Origin: Aldehydirespirator sp965221605
Lineage (GTDB): Bacteria; Actinomycetota; Acidimicrobiia; Acidimicrobiales; Aldehydirespiratoraceae
Assembly (NCBI GenBank): GCA_965221605.1
Contig: CBDCSK010000013.1
Location: forward strand, 186,001 to 250,000
Reading direction: 5' to 3'
Length of the DNA stretch: 64,000 bases
Each line of letters starts with the position of its first letter. The first letter of the stretch is position 1. The notes under the pieces were generated by a model. It was not told where the DNA came from, ran no database searches, and was given only the letters and a program-made list of their open reading frames with translations. This document shows, one piece after another, positions 22,866 through 31,268 of the stretch. The position numbers and the translations under genes were made by a program.

Positions 22866-24941
22866 CTAGGGGGACGCTCCGAACCAGGCGTCGTGGAGCC
22901 TCTGGTAGATGCCGCTCTCGACGAGGTCGAGCAGAGCGAGATCGATGCTCTCCTGAAGCTCAGGATCGTCCTCGCTGAGCATCAGGCCGTACTGGACCCT
23001 CTGGAAGTCGGTGCCCACTGTCGCGACCTCCCCGGCCCCCTCCCGGGCGGCGTGGAACTGGAGCACGGGAGCGTCGAACACGACCGCGTCCACCTCACCC
23101 TCCGACAGGAGCGGGTACGCGTCCTCGACGTCGTCCACGAGCACCGGGCCCACCCCGATGGAGGGCAGGTAGGCCTCGCCGGCCGAGTGGGTGACGGTGG
23201 CCACCCGGCGGCCCAGCAGGTCCGACGGCCCCGAGATCTCCGATCTCAGTTCGTTGACCGCAAGGGAGGAGGCGATGGCCGCGGTGAAGCTGGCGAACAC
23301 GAGCGTGCCTAGAGCGATCCACAGCAGAGCGAGCACGCGGCCCCTCGTTCCCCGGGCGACCTTGTCGCCGTACCCGACAGTGCTCATGGTCACCACCGAC
23401 CAGTAGAACGAGTCCCAGATGCCGCGGCGGTAGGGAACCGCGAAGTCGGGGTTGTGATGGCGCTCCAACCACCAGATCAGGTGGGCGGCGATCAGCACCG
23501 CCACTCCGAACACCACCAGTAGCCAGGGCAGGTCCGACGAGGCGATGGCCCCGAAGAACGCGGCAATCCGGTCGGTCACGCCCCGGGATGAGTCGTTGAG
23601 GACCAGGATAGTCAGGCCCGAGTCGAGCACAGGCAGCGAGAAGTCGACGACCTCCTCGCGCGACTCGGTGACGGCCACACCGCCCAGCCCCACCTGGGCC
23701 ACTCCCCGACTGATGTCGTCGACCTGCTTGGCCACCGTGTCCACGGCGTAGATCTCGGCCGACATGCCCAGCTTGGCCGCGATCAACTGCACCAGCTCCA
23801 CCTCGAACCCGCTGTAGGTGCGGTTCTCGTAGATCACGAAGGGAGGCAGGGCCCGCGCCGCCACCGCCAGCGTGCCACCAGCAGCCGCTCCGTCGCCCGC
23901 AGTGTCGTCGAGCGCGACCGCATCGGGGTCGGCGGCCGAGACCCACCGGTTGACCAGCGCCGCGTTGGCGGTCACCCACTCCTCGGCGTGGCGCCGGATG
24001 TCGGCAGGGTCGCCGCCCAGGGTCACCATCCGGGCGTTCTGCGCCGATATGTCGGCGAGGGGGATCACCACCTGCTCCAGGAGTGTGCGCACCGACGGGT
24101 TGGCCTCCAGGAAGTCCGAGTTGGCGACGGCCCGGATGTCGTTGGGGGGCCAGCCCGTCTGGCAGGGATCGTTGGCGCAGCCGTCTATCCCGGCGATGGT
24201 GGTCCGGTCCAGTGCCGCCGCCTGATCCGGGGGCAACGACGGGAACGGGGTCTCCAACCACACGACATCGGTGCCCGGAACCAGTTCACCAACCGTCCAG
24301 TTGGGCGTCCATGTGAAGTAGAGGACGGGCTGACCGGACCGGAGACGGTCGATCGTCTCGGTGATGAGGGGTGAGTAGTCGCCCTGCACCTGCTCCACCG
24401 TGCCGGCGAGGCCGTAGGCCTCCAGATGGTGGTCGATGGTGGCCGCGCAGGACCATCCGACACTGCAGCCCACCAAGTCGGCCCGGCCGTCGCCGTCGTA
24501 ATCGAAGAGCGCAGCCACCGCGGGGTCGGCCAGGGCTCCCAGGTTGAAGATCCCGTGCGTCGCTGCCGTGGCGGCATCGACGAAGTAGCCCTGGAGAGCC
24601 CCGTCATCCACCGCGGTGCCGACCCGGGATACTGGGGCTGCGTCGGCGATGAACACTTCGTGTGCGGGAAACCACCCGTTGGCCCACAAGTCGACCTCGC
24701 CCGCCGCCACGGCTTCATAGAATTGCGCGTTGTCCATCGTCACCGGACCGTCCACCCGGTAGCCGAGCCGCTCCAGGAGGAGTCTGTAGACCTCCGTCTG
24801 GAACCAGCCGGTGTCCCACGTGGCCCGGGCCAGACGGACCCGGGGGGCATCGTCGGACGGGTCCTGCGCAGCCGCCCGGCCCAGGGGCAGCGCCAGCATG
24901 GCGATCATGATCATCACGACGGCGATTGAGGCTCGTCGCAT
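22866..24941 (-). CDS. ProX-GluR0-like fusion: betaine-binding domain plus ligand-gated K+ channel
   Basis: A 691-residue secreted and membrane protein. Residues 1-25 are a signal peptide. About 35-335 is a ProX/OpuAC glycine-betaine-binding domain with the three cage tryptophans of ProX conserved (W90 in NGWFPAH, W163 in SVGWSC, W211 in FTWTPNW). About 356-455 and 568-688 are the two lobes of an amino-acid-binding SBP_bac_3 domain, with the carboxylate arginine R428 (VTESREEVVDFS) and acidic D623 (VFDAPVL). Between the lobes lie helix 470-491, a pore loop with filter TVGYGD (521-526) and helix 534-560. This is the GluR0 receptor-channel layout with an extra outer domain. It diverges from a BCCT carrier and an anchored ProX paralogue. 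Ligand and gating are inferred. Confidence 0.85.
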   Translation of the reverse strand: MRRASIAVVMIMIAMLALPLGRAAAQDPSDDAPRVRLARATWDTGWFQTEVYRLLLERLGYRVDGPVTMDNAQFYEAVAAGEVDLWANGWFPAHEVFIADAAPVSRVGTAVDDGALQGYFVDAATAATHGIFNLGALADPAVAALFDYDGDGRADLVGCSVGWSCAATIDHHLEAYGLAGTVEQVQGDYSPLITETIDRLRSGQPVLYFTWTPNWTVGELVPGTDVVWLETPFPSLPPDQAAALDRTTIAGIDGCANDPCQTGWPPNDIRAVANSDFLEANPSVRTLLEQVVIPLADISAQNARMVTLGGDPADIRRHAEEWVTANAALVNRWVSAADPDAVALDDTAGDGAAAGGTLAVAARALPPFVIYENRTYSGFEVELVQLIAAKLGMSAEIYAVDTVAKQVDDISRGVAQVGLGGVAVTESREEVVDFSLPVLDSGLTILVLNDSSRGVTDRIAAFFGAIASSDLPWLLVVFGVAVLIAAHLIWWLERHHNPDFAVPYRRGIWDSFYWSVVTMSTVGYGDKVARGTRGRVLALLWIALGTLVFASFTAAIASSLAVNELRSEISGPSDLLGRRVATVTHSAGEAYLPSIGVGPVLVDDVEDAYPLLSEGEVDAVVFDAPVLQFHAAREGAGEVATVGTDFQRVQYGLMLSEDDPELQESIDLALLDLVESGIYQRLHDAWFGASP

Positions 24942-25067
24942 CGGCGGCCCCCGGATAGACGCGACTCGAGGTTAGCCCATTGGAGCGTTGCGCCATTGCT
25001 GGTGCTGTAATCGTTGCCAGAATCGCGATCTGCTATTCAGGTCCCATCTGCACAGACCCAGAATCCG

Positions 25068-25134
25068 TGTTACGGTCGCGGACGAGCCTGGACACCGGGA
25101 AAGCTCGGCGCACATGTGCCGGGTCCGTCCAGGC
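25068..25134 (+). promoter_or_regulatory. Extended -10 promoter and 5' leader stem-loop of the BCCT gene
   Basis: TGTTACGGT (25068-25076) is an extended -10 box; a transcript would begin near 25083. GCCTGGAC (25086-25093) and GTCCAGGC (25127-25134) then pair exactly, enclosing the palindrome GCACATGTGC (25110-25119). The hairpin would sit at the very 5' end of an 80-nt leader, before a CGGAGGA ribosome site and the ATG at 25163. It could be an RNA regulator or an operator; no known riboswitch is recognised. The rest of the 221-bp divergent gap shows no gene. Confidence 0.4.
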
Positions 25135-25162
25135 CTAAGGAGACGCAACCCGGAGGACCGTC

Positions 25163-26986
25163 ATGGACGACGCAGAAGCCACGGCGTCGGAGGATCCGCG
25201 CATCCACCGGTCGCCTGACGACACCGACATCAATCTGACGGAGGCGACCCTCGCCCTGCATGATTGGGAGGAGGAGGAGGAGCGCCGCCGCGAGGAGGCG
25301 ATCAGCAACCGCAAGTCATTCGAGGGTCTGCAGATCGATCCCGACATCGACTTCTACCCGGAGGTGGCCGACCGGGAGCCCGGGGACCGCAACATCGTGC
25401 GGGCCGGGTTCGACATCCATCCGCAGGTGACGTTCTGGGCGTCGGGGTTCCTGGCGGTGTTCATCTTCCTGTCGATCTTCGTCGACGCCACCCAGGACTT
25501 CTTCAGCGAGATTCTCGACTTCATCAACGGGTCGCTCGGCTGGTTCTACATCCTCGACTTCAACATCTTCGTGCTAGTGGCCCTCTACTTCGCCTTCAGC
25601 CGCTACGGGAAGATCAAGTTGGGCGGTCCGTTCGCCCTGCCGGAGTTCTCCACCCCCTCGTGGTATGCGATGCTGCTGTCGGCCGGGCTTGGCATCGGGT
25701 TGATGTTCTGGGGGGTCGCTGAGCCGATCTTCCACTTCACGTCCCCGGCGCCGCTGTTCGATGTGGAGCCCGGCAGCGCAGAGGCCGGCAAGGCCGCGCT
25801 GGCCACCACCTACCTGCATTGGGGGATCCACGGCTGGGCCCTGTACGGGCTGACCGCGCTGGCCTTGGGCTTCTTCGCCTACAACCGGGGCCTGCCGCTG
25901 ACGTTCCGCTCGATCTTCTACCCGATCCTCGGGCCGAGGATCTACGGCACCTGGGGCCACGTCATCGACATCCTCACCGTCATCGCCACGCTGTTCGGGC
26001 TGGCCACATCGCTCGGTTTCGGCGCGCAGCAGGCGTCGGCCGGTCTCAACAAGCTCTTCGGGTTGCCCGACAACACCGGATTCCAGATCGTTCTGATCCT
26101 CATCATCACCGCACTGGCCACCATCTCGGTGGTGGCTGGTCTCGATGCCGGAGTCAAGCGGCTCAGCGAGCTGAACATCTGGCTGGCCGGAGCCTTCCTG
26201 GTCTTCGTGCTGCTGGTCGGCCCGACGCTGTTCATCCTGTCGCTGTACACCCAGAGCCTCGGCTACTACGTCCAGGTGCTGCCGGAGTTCGCGTTCTGGA
26301 ACGCGGCCTTCACCGATACCCAGTGGCAGGCGTGGTGGACGATCTTCTACTGGGGGTGGTGGATCTCGTGGTCGCCGTTCGTGGGAATGTTCATCGCCCG
26401 GATCTCGAAGGGCCGCTCGGTGCGCGAGCTGCTGGTGGGGGTGATCTTCCTGCCGTCGATCCTGTGCTTCCTGTGGATGTCGGTCTTCGGCGGCTCGGCC
26501 ATCGACCTGCAGATGACCGGCGAGCGCGACGTGGCCACCGCGGTCAACGAGAACGTGGCCACCGCCCTGTTCGACATGCTGGAGGCGTTCCCGCTCACCG
26601 GGATCGTCTCATTCGTCGGCGTGCTGCTGCTGGTGTCGTTCTTCGTGACCTCCTCGGACTCGGGCTCGCTGGTGGTCGACCACCTCACGTCCGGGGGCAA
26701 GCTCGACTCGCCCAAGCCCCAGAGGGTCTTCTGGGCCGTGATGGAGGGCCTGGTGGCGATCGCGCTGCTGATCGGCGGCGGGCTGGGCGCCCTGCAGACC
26801 GCGGCCGTCTCGATCGGGCTGCCGTTCGCGGTGATCCTCCTCATCATGTGCTGGAGCATGAAGAAGGCCTTCACCGAGGAGCTCGACCTGCTCGAGAGCC
26901 ACTACGACGAACAGATCTTCCGCTCCCAGCACAGCGGGCTGATCGCCCAAGTGAAGGAACGGCTCTCCGAAGGGGCAACGAAGTGA
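25163..26986 (+). CDS. BCCT-family betaine/choline/carnitine transporter
   Basis: A 607-residue carrier with about twelve membrane segments. BCCT hallmarks are clear: the glycine-rich stretch GLGIGLMFWGVAEP and the aromatic signature YWGWWISWSPFVGMFIARIS. GLGIG resembles the sodium-coupled betaine carriers (GMGIG in BetP). An unusually long acidic N-terminal tail of about 88 residues (with DWEEEEERRREE) precedes the first helix; acidic tails serve osmosensing or phospholipid contact in BetP. It diverges from the receptor-channel gene. The anchored ProX-like gene follows after 31 bp and is probably co-transcribed. Confidence 0.92.
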   Translation: MDDAEATASEDPRIHRSPDDTDINLTEATLALHDWEEEEERRREEAISNRKSFEGLQIDPDIDFYPEVADREPGDRNIVRAGFDIHPQVTFWASGFLAVFIFLSIFVDATQDFFSEILDFINGSLGWFYILDFNIFVLVALYFAFSRYGKIKLGGPFALPEFSTPSWYAMLLSAGLGIGLMFWGVAEPIFHFTSPAPLFDVEPGSAEAGKAALATTYLHWGIHGWALYGLTALALGFFAYNRGLPLTFRSIFYPILGPRIYGTWGHVIDILTVIATLFGLATSLGFGAQQASAGLNKLFGLPDNTGFQIVLILIITALATISVVAGLDAGVKRLSELNIWLAGAFLVFVLLVGPTLFILSLYTQSLGYYVQVLPEFAFWNAAFTDTQWQAWWTIFYWGWWISWSPFVGMFIARISKGRSVRELLVGVIFLPSILCFLWMSVFGGSAIDLQMTGERDVATAVNENVATALFDMLEAFPLTGIVSFVGVLLLVSFFVTSSDSGSLVVDHLTSGGKLDSPKPQRVFWAVMEGLVAIALLIGGGLGALQTAAVSIGLPFAVILLIMCWSMKKAFTEELDLLESHYDEQIFRSQHSGLIAQVKERLSEGATK

Positions 26987-27017
26987 CGGGCCCGCTTGAG
27001 AAGGGAGGAGGCTCGAC

Positions 27018-28034
27018 ATGAAGAAACAACAGCGCAACACTCTGGTCCTGGTCGGAGCGTTGGCCGCTCTGGTCGTGGTGGCCCTCGTCGTGATCTTCAG
27101 CGGCGAGGAGGAGGACCAGACGGTGAACATGGCCCGGGCCAGCTGGTCCAGCGGCTACATGCAGGCCGAGATCTACGCCCAGCTCATCGGCGAGTTGGGC
27201 TACGAGGTCACCGACCCCGCCGCTCACGAACTCAACCCGTACTCCTTCTACCCGGCGCTGGACAGCGGGCAGTACGACCTCTGGGCCAACGGCTGGTTCC
27301 CCACCCACGACATCTTCCTCACCGCGGAGACGGCCGCCGGGCTTGAGTACGACCGCAGCATCGAAGCGGTCGGGCAGCAGGTCGATTCAGGTGCCCTCCA
27401 GGGGTACATGATCGACAAGGCCACCGCCGATGCCATGGGCATCACCTCGATGAGCCAGCTTGAGAACCCGTCGGTCGCCGCGGTGTTCGACCGGGACGGC
27501 GACGGCCTCGCCGACCTGATCGGCTGCAACGAGGGCTGGGGCTGCGCGACCACCATCGACAACCACATCGCCGAGCTCGGCTGGGGCGACAATGTGGAGC
27601 AGGTGTCCGGCATCTACGGCGAGTTGATGCAAACAGTCCAGGCCAGGGTGGCGGCCGGCGAGCCGGTGCTGTTCTACGCTTGGACGCCCAACTGGACCTA
27701 CGAGGCACTCCCGCCGGGGGTGGACGCGGTCTGGCTGACATCCCCGGCGCTGGAGGACGACGAGGGCACCACCGAGGTCCGGGGACTGGCCGGATGCGCC
27801 GGCAACCCCTGCGACCTGGGATGGCCGGTCAACAGCATCCGGGCCGTGGCCAACAGCGAGTTCCTCGACGACAACGCCGACATCCGGCGCCTGCTCGAGC
27901 AGGTCGAGATTCCGCTGGCTGACATCGCCGCCCAGAACGCCAAGGCGAACCCCGACGCCAAGGCCGACGCAGCCGCCTGGATCGCCGACAACCGGGCCCT
28001 GGTCGACATCTGGCTGGCGAACGCCCGCGGCTAG
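27018..28034 (+). CDS. Membrane-anchored ProX-like glycine betaine-binding protein
   Basis: A 338-residue protein. Residues 8-28 form one membrane helix without a lipobox, so it stays anchored at the outer face. The rest is a ProX-type domain with the tryptophan cage complete (W93 in NGWFPTHD, W174 in NEGWGCA, W222 in YAWTPNW) and the DRDGDGLADLIGCNEGW block known from E. coli ProX. GGGAGGAGG precedes the ATG. ABC genes normally accompany ProX; here there are none, and the partner is the BCCT gene. Its closest relative in the window is the outer domain of the receptor channel at 22866. Confidence 0.9.
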   Translation: MKKQQRNTLVLVGALAALVVVALVVIFSGEEEDQTVNMARASWSSGYMQAEIYAQLIGELGYEVTDPAAHELNPYSFYPALDSGQYDLWANGWFPTHDIFLTAETAAGLEYDRSIEAVGQQVDSGALQGYMIDKATADAMGITSMSQLENPSVAAVFDRDGDGLADLIGCNEGWGCATTIDNHIAELGWGDNVEQVSGIYGELMQTVQARVAAGEPVLFYAWTPNWTYEALPPGVDAVWLTSPALEDDEGTTEVRGLAGCAGNPCDLGWPVNSIRAVANSEFLDDNADIRRLLEQVEIPLADIAAQNAKANPDAKADAAAWIADNRALVDIWLANARG

Positions 28035-28055
28035 CGGCAACCTTCTCACCCCCAA

Positions 28056-28104
28056 AGCGGGAGCCGGGGCCGCGTCGCGGTTCGGCGCGGGCCCGGCTCC
28101 CGCT
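28056..28104. terminator. Strong hairpin between convergent genes
   Basis: AGCGGGAGCCGGG (28056-28068) and CCCGGCTCCCGCT (28092-28104) pair perfectly over 13 bp with a 23-nt G+C-rich loop. There is no U-run on either strand. Its place between the ends of the ProX-like and enoyl-CoA hydratase genes suggests a bidirectional, factor-assisted terminator. Downstream, GGACGGTCGCC occurs twice in a row (28115-28145). Confidence 0.5.
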
Positions 28105-28161
28105 CGCCTCGATCCCCGGACGGTCGCCATCCCTGGACGGTCGCCGTCGACCACCGTGCGT

Positions 28162-29007
28162 TCAGTCCATGACCTCGGGCATCCGCTCCTTGAAGATCCT
28201 CAGCGCCTCCTTGAGCCCGTGGGTGCGCACCAGCTCGTCGAACTCGGTGGAGCCTTCGCGGTCGGCCAGGCGCAGCGTGGTGACGTCCTGGCCCATGGCC
28301 ACCACCCGGTCCAGCCCCATCAGCTCGTAGATGCGCTGCAGGTGTCGCCGGTTGTGGGTGATGCCGGGCAGGGGGATGTTGGCGAACCGCCCGGTGTAGC
28401 GGTCCACGGCGGCGTCGAGCTCGTCGCCGGGCACGACCACGTTGACGACGCCCCACGCCAGGGCCCGCTCGGCCGAGATCCGGCCGCCGGTGAGCAGCAC
28501 CTCGTTGGCCCGGGCCCGCCCGAGGGTGAACGGCAGCACCAGCGACGTGGCCCCCATCCCGAAGGCGGACTCGGTGTAGCCGAAGAAGGCGTCGTCGGAG
28601 CAGACGATCAGGTCGCAGCAGGTGGCCAGGTCGAACGCCCCGCCCACACAGGCGCCCCGCACCGAGGCGATGGTGGGGATCGGCGACGACAGGATGTCGC
28701 GGAAGGCGTCGAAGCTGTCGGACACCTGCACAATCCACTCGCCCAGGGTCTCGGGCCGGTGGGTGCCCGACAGGTCGAAGCCGGACGAGAAGGCCCGGCC
28801 CGTGCCCTCGATCACCACCGAATGGATGTCGCCGCGCTCGCCGAAGTGGCGCAGGGCCGCGCTCAGCTCGACGAGCATGGACGGGCTCAGGGGGTTGAGC
28901 TTGTCGGGCCGATTGAACCGGATGCGGCCCACCCGGTGACCCTCGCTGACAACGACTAGGCCCTCCGACGGCTCGGCTGACGGCTCGGCTCCGGTGGGTG
29001 AAGTCAT
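28162..29007 (-). CDS. Enoyl-CoA hydratase/isomerase
   Basis: A 281-residue crotonase from the ATG at 29007, which overlaps the stop of the CoA ligase by one base (TGATG); a longer start at 29025 is possible. Oxyanion segments are GTGRAFSSGFDLSG and VRGACVGGAFDLATCCDLIV. DDAFFGYTESAFGMG carries an acidic residue at a usual catalytic place. It is distant from the two paralogous crotonases of this window. Co-transcription with the ligase suggests activation of an acid followed by hydration or isomerisation. Confidence 0.87.
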   Translation of the reverse strand: MTSPTGAEPSAEPSEGLVVVSEGHRVGRIRFNRPDKLNPLSPSMLVELSAALRHFGERGDIHSVVIEGTGRAFSSGFDLSGTHRPETLGEWIVQVSDSFDAFRDILSSPIPTIASVRGACVGGAFDLATCCDLIVCSDDAFFGYTESAFGMGATSLVLPFTLGRARANEVLLTGGRISAERALAWGVVNVVVPGDELDAAVDRYTGRFANIPLPGITHNRRHLQRIYELMGLDRVVAMGQDVTTLRLADREGSTEFDELVRTHGLKEALRIFKERMPEVMD

Positions 29008-31085
29008 CACTGACGCTCCTCGCACACGACCCTGGCGTCAAGTCCTACCACGGCGGCCGCGGTGCACAGCAGCGGGTTGACCTCCGCAGACAGGACGTCG
29101 GGGCGCTCGTCCAGCAGCGCCACCAGGGACTGGAGGACGGACCGGACCGCGGCCAGGTCGATCCGAGGCTCGCTTCCCCGCCAGACCATGTCGGTGGACC
29201 GCAGGCCCGCGACCATGGCGTCGAAGGTGGCCGCGTCCACCGGCGCGAAGCCCAGGGAGATGTCGTCGATCTGCTCGGTGTGGGTTCCGCCGACGCCGAG
29301 CAGGGCCACGATCCCGAACCGCCCGGTCCGGCGGGCCCCGACGATCAACTCCACCGAGCCCGGCACGGACACATCGGGCTCGACGGCGAACTCGGTGGCC
29401 CCGAGGTCGCGGCCCATGCGTTCGACGGCCGCGGCCGCGGCGGCCGCATCGGCGAGGCCCAGCTCGACGCCGCCGCCGCGGGACTTGTGGACCCGGCCGA
29501 GCGCCTTGACCACCATCGGCGCCGGAAGGTCGCCGCCGGCCGGCACATCCTGCGGTCCCGCCGCCGGCGTGCTCGGCACCAGCGGGATCCCGCAGCCCGC
29601 AAGCAGGTCGCGAGCCTGGAAGTAGGAGAGGTTCCGGGACCCGGCCCGGTCCCCGTCCCCGCCGTCGTCCCCATCCCCGTCCGCGCCGTCGGCCACGCCG
29701 AGCCGAAGCAGCTTGGCGGCATGGTCGAGGTGGCGGACCACCAGCACGCCGCCGGCCACCAGCTCCTTGAACAGGCCGGGCGCAGGCCCGAACGACTGCA
29801 GAAGCACCGGCACACCGGTGCGCTCGCTGGTGGCCACGATGGCGCTGATGGCCTGGCGCTCCTCGGCCTCGAACGTCTCGATGTCCTCGCGCTCGGGGTT
29901 CATCTCGATCAGGTCGCCGAACTGGCCCACGATCAGCACCTGGTCGACCTCACCGCTCTCGGCCAGCGCCCGCACCGTGTCGGCGTACACCATCGGGCTC
30001 TCCCGCACCGCCCCGACCAGAGCCAGGTCGACAGGGTTGTCGGCCAGCTCCTTGGCGCCCGGCCGGAGCCCGACAACGTCACGGGTCCGGTCGCTGAGAC
30101 TGGGCAGGACCAGCCCCGCCCGACCCAGCACATCGGCCGCCAGCGCCACCGCGCCCCCGCCCTCGGACAGCACCGCCACCCGGCGCCCCCCAGCCCAGCG
30201 CCGCCGAACGGCCACGCAGGCCAGATCGACGGCGTCGGCGGGCGACTCGGCCAGCCAGGCTCCCGACTCCTCGCACACGGCCCGCAGCACCCGGGCGTCG
30301 GTGGCCAGCGCCCCGGTGTGGGAGGCCACCGCCCGGGCCGAGGCCCCGGAGTCGCCCGCGGGCATGATGACCACCGCCACGCCCCGGCCCCCGGCGTACT
30401 CGAGCGCCGCCCTGAACGCCGGCCCGTCGAGCGGATCCTCCAGGTACACGACGACCGCTTCGGAGTGGTCGTCGTCGGCCAGAGCCCGGATGGCGTCGGC
30501 GGCGGTGAGGCAGTGCTGGTCGCCCACCCCCAGGAACGTCGACAGCCCGACCCCGCGGGCATACAGCTCCTGGGCCAGATCGGCCGACACCGTGCCGCTC
30601 TGGCTCACCACCGCCACCCGGCCGGGGTCGCGGGGCTCGCCGTTCAGCAGGGGCGGCGCCAGCTCCAACCGGGTGTGGGTGCAGACCAGCCCCATCGTGT
30701 TGGGCCCCAGCACCACCATGCCGGCCTCGGTGATCCGGTCGAGCAGGGGGTCGTCGTGGCCGGTGAAGGGCGTGGCGATGGTGATCACCGCCTGCGAGCC
30801 GAGCTCCAGGCAGAGCTCGATCTGCTGGCGGGACCCGGCGTCGCCGATGAGCAGCACCACCAGCTCGGGCACCTCCGGCAGCGCCTCGATGCTCGGATAC
30901 CAGCCCGACTCGGGCTCGTCGACCGAGCGGCTGATGTAATAGTTGTTCCGCAGGTCGGAGCCCTGCTCCATCCCCCGGACGAACAGGTAGCCCCAGCGGG
31001 AGCGCCGCCGGGAGGCACCGACGAGGGCCACACTGCGGGGATCGAGCAGCGACTCAAGCCCGGGAGCGACTCCCCGGTTGCTCAT
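29007..31085 (-). CDS. Acyl-CoA synthetase, NDP-forming (fused alpha-beta)
   Basis: A 692-residue ADP/GDP-forming CoA ligase with a CoA-binding Rossmann part (DPRSVALVGASRRRSRWG), the NTMGL motif, the phosphohistidine in ASHTGALATDARVL and an ATP-grasp part after about residue 490. Between the parts lies an Asp/Gly-rich stretch (DGADGDGDDGGDGD) that looks like a flexible insertion. It is related to, but clearly different from, the ligase at 15594. It heads an operon with the crotonase and diverges from the oligopeptide-type importer. Confidence 0.87.
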   Translation of the reverse strand: MSNRGVAPGLESLLDPRSVALVGASRRRSRWGYLFVRGMEQGSDLRNNYYISRSVDEPESGWYPSIEALPEVPELVVLLIGDAGSRQQIELCLELGSQAVITIATPFTGHDDPLLDRITEAGMVVLGPNTMGLVCTHTRLELAPPLLNGEPRDPGRVAVVSQSGTVSADLAQELYARGVGLSTFLGVGDQHCLTAADAIRALADDDHSEAVVVYLEDPLDGPAFRAALEYAGGRGVAVVIMPAGDSGASARAVASHTGALATDARVLRAVCEESGAWLAESPADAVDLACVAVRRRWAGGRRVAVLSEGGGAVALAADVLGRAGLVLPSLSDRTRDVVGLRPGAKELADNPVDLALVGAVRESPMVYADTVRALAESGEVDQVLIVGQFGDLIEMNPEREDIETFEAEERQAISAIVATSERTGVPVLLQSFGPAPGLFKELVAGGVLVVRHLDHAAKLLRLGVADGADGDGDDGGDGDRAGSRNLSYFQARDLLAGCGIPLVPSTPAAGPQDVPAGGDLPAPMVVKALGRVHKSRGGGVELGLADAAAAAAAVERMGRDLGATEFAVEPDVSVPGSVELIVGARRTGRFGIVALLGVGGTHTEQIDDISLGFAPVDAATFDAMVAGLRSTDMVWRGSEPRIDLAAVRSVLQSLVALLDERPDVLSAEVNPLLCTAAAVVGLDARVVCEERQ

Positions 31086-31152
31086 GAGTTGCTGCCCACC
31101 CGCTCGGCCATGCGCTGTCCGAACCTACTGGCATTCCCCCGGCCCTGCCGCC

Positions 31153-31182
31153 TTGGCGCACCAGCGGCTTCCGCGGTAGTGT
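31153..31182 (+). promoter_or_regulatory. Promoter of the oligopeptide-type ABC operon
   Basis: TTGGCG (31153-31158), an 18-bp spacer and TAGTGT (31177-31182). The leader of about 80 nt contains two similar G-rich stretches, the second just before the ATG at 31269. Spacing and -35 resemble the other binding-protein promoter at 11093. Confidence 0.45.
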
Positions 31183-31268
31183 CGGCCCGCATCGCGGCAC
31201 CACCGCCACGGGCGGGTGCTGTGACCGCGATCAGGGGGAAATCAACAACACATCGGGGGGAAACAACG

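Noticed and set aside
22866..24941. Reading the channel gene as two fused ABC binding proteins only
   Set aside because: Two membrane helices and TVGYGD split the second binding fold exactly as in GluR0, which a plain tandem binding protein would not show.
28998..31268. Upstream extension of the peptide-type binding protein to more than 1300 codons
   Set aside because: The extension is antisense to the CoA ligase. The signal peptide and lipobox begin at the ATG at 31269.
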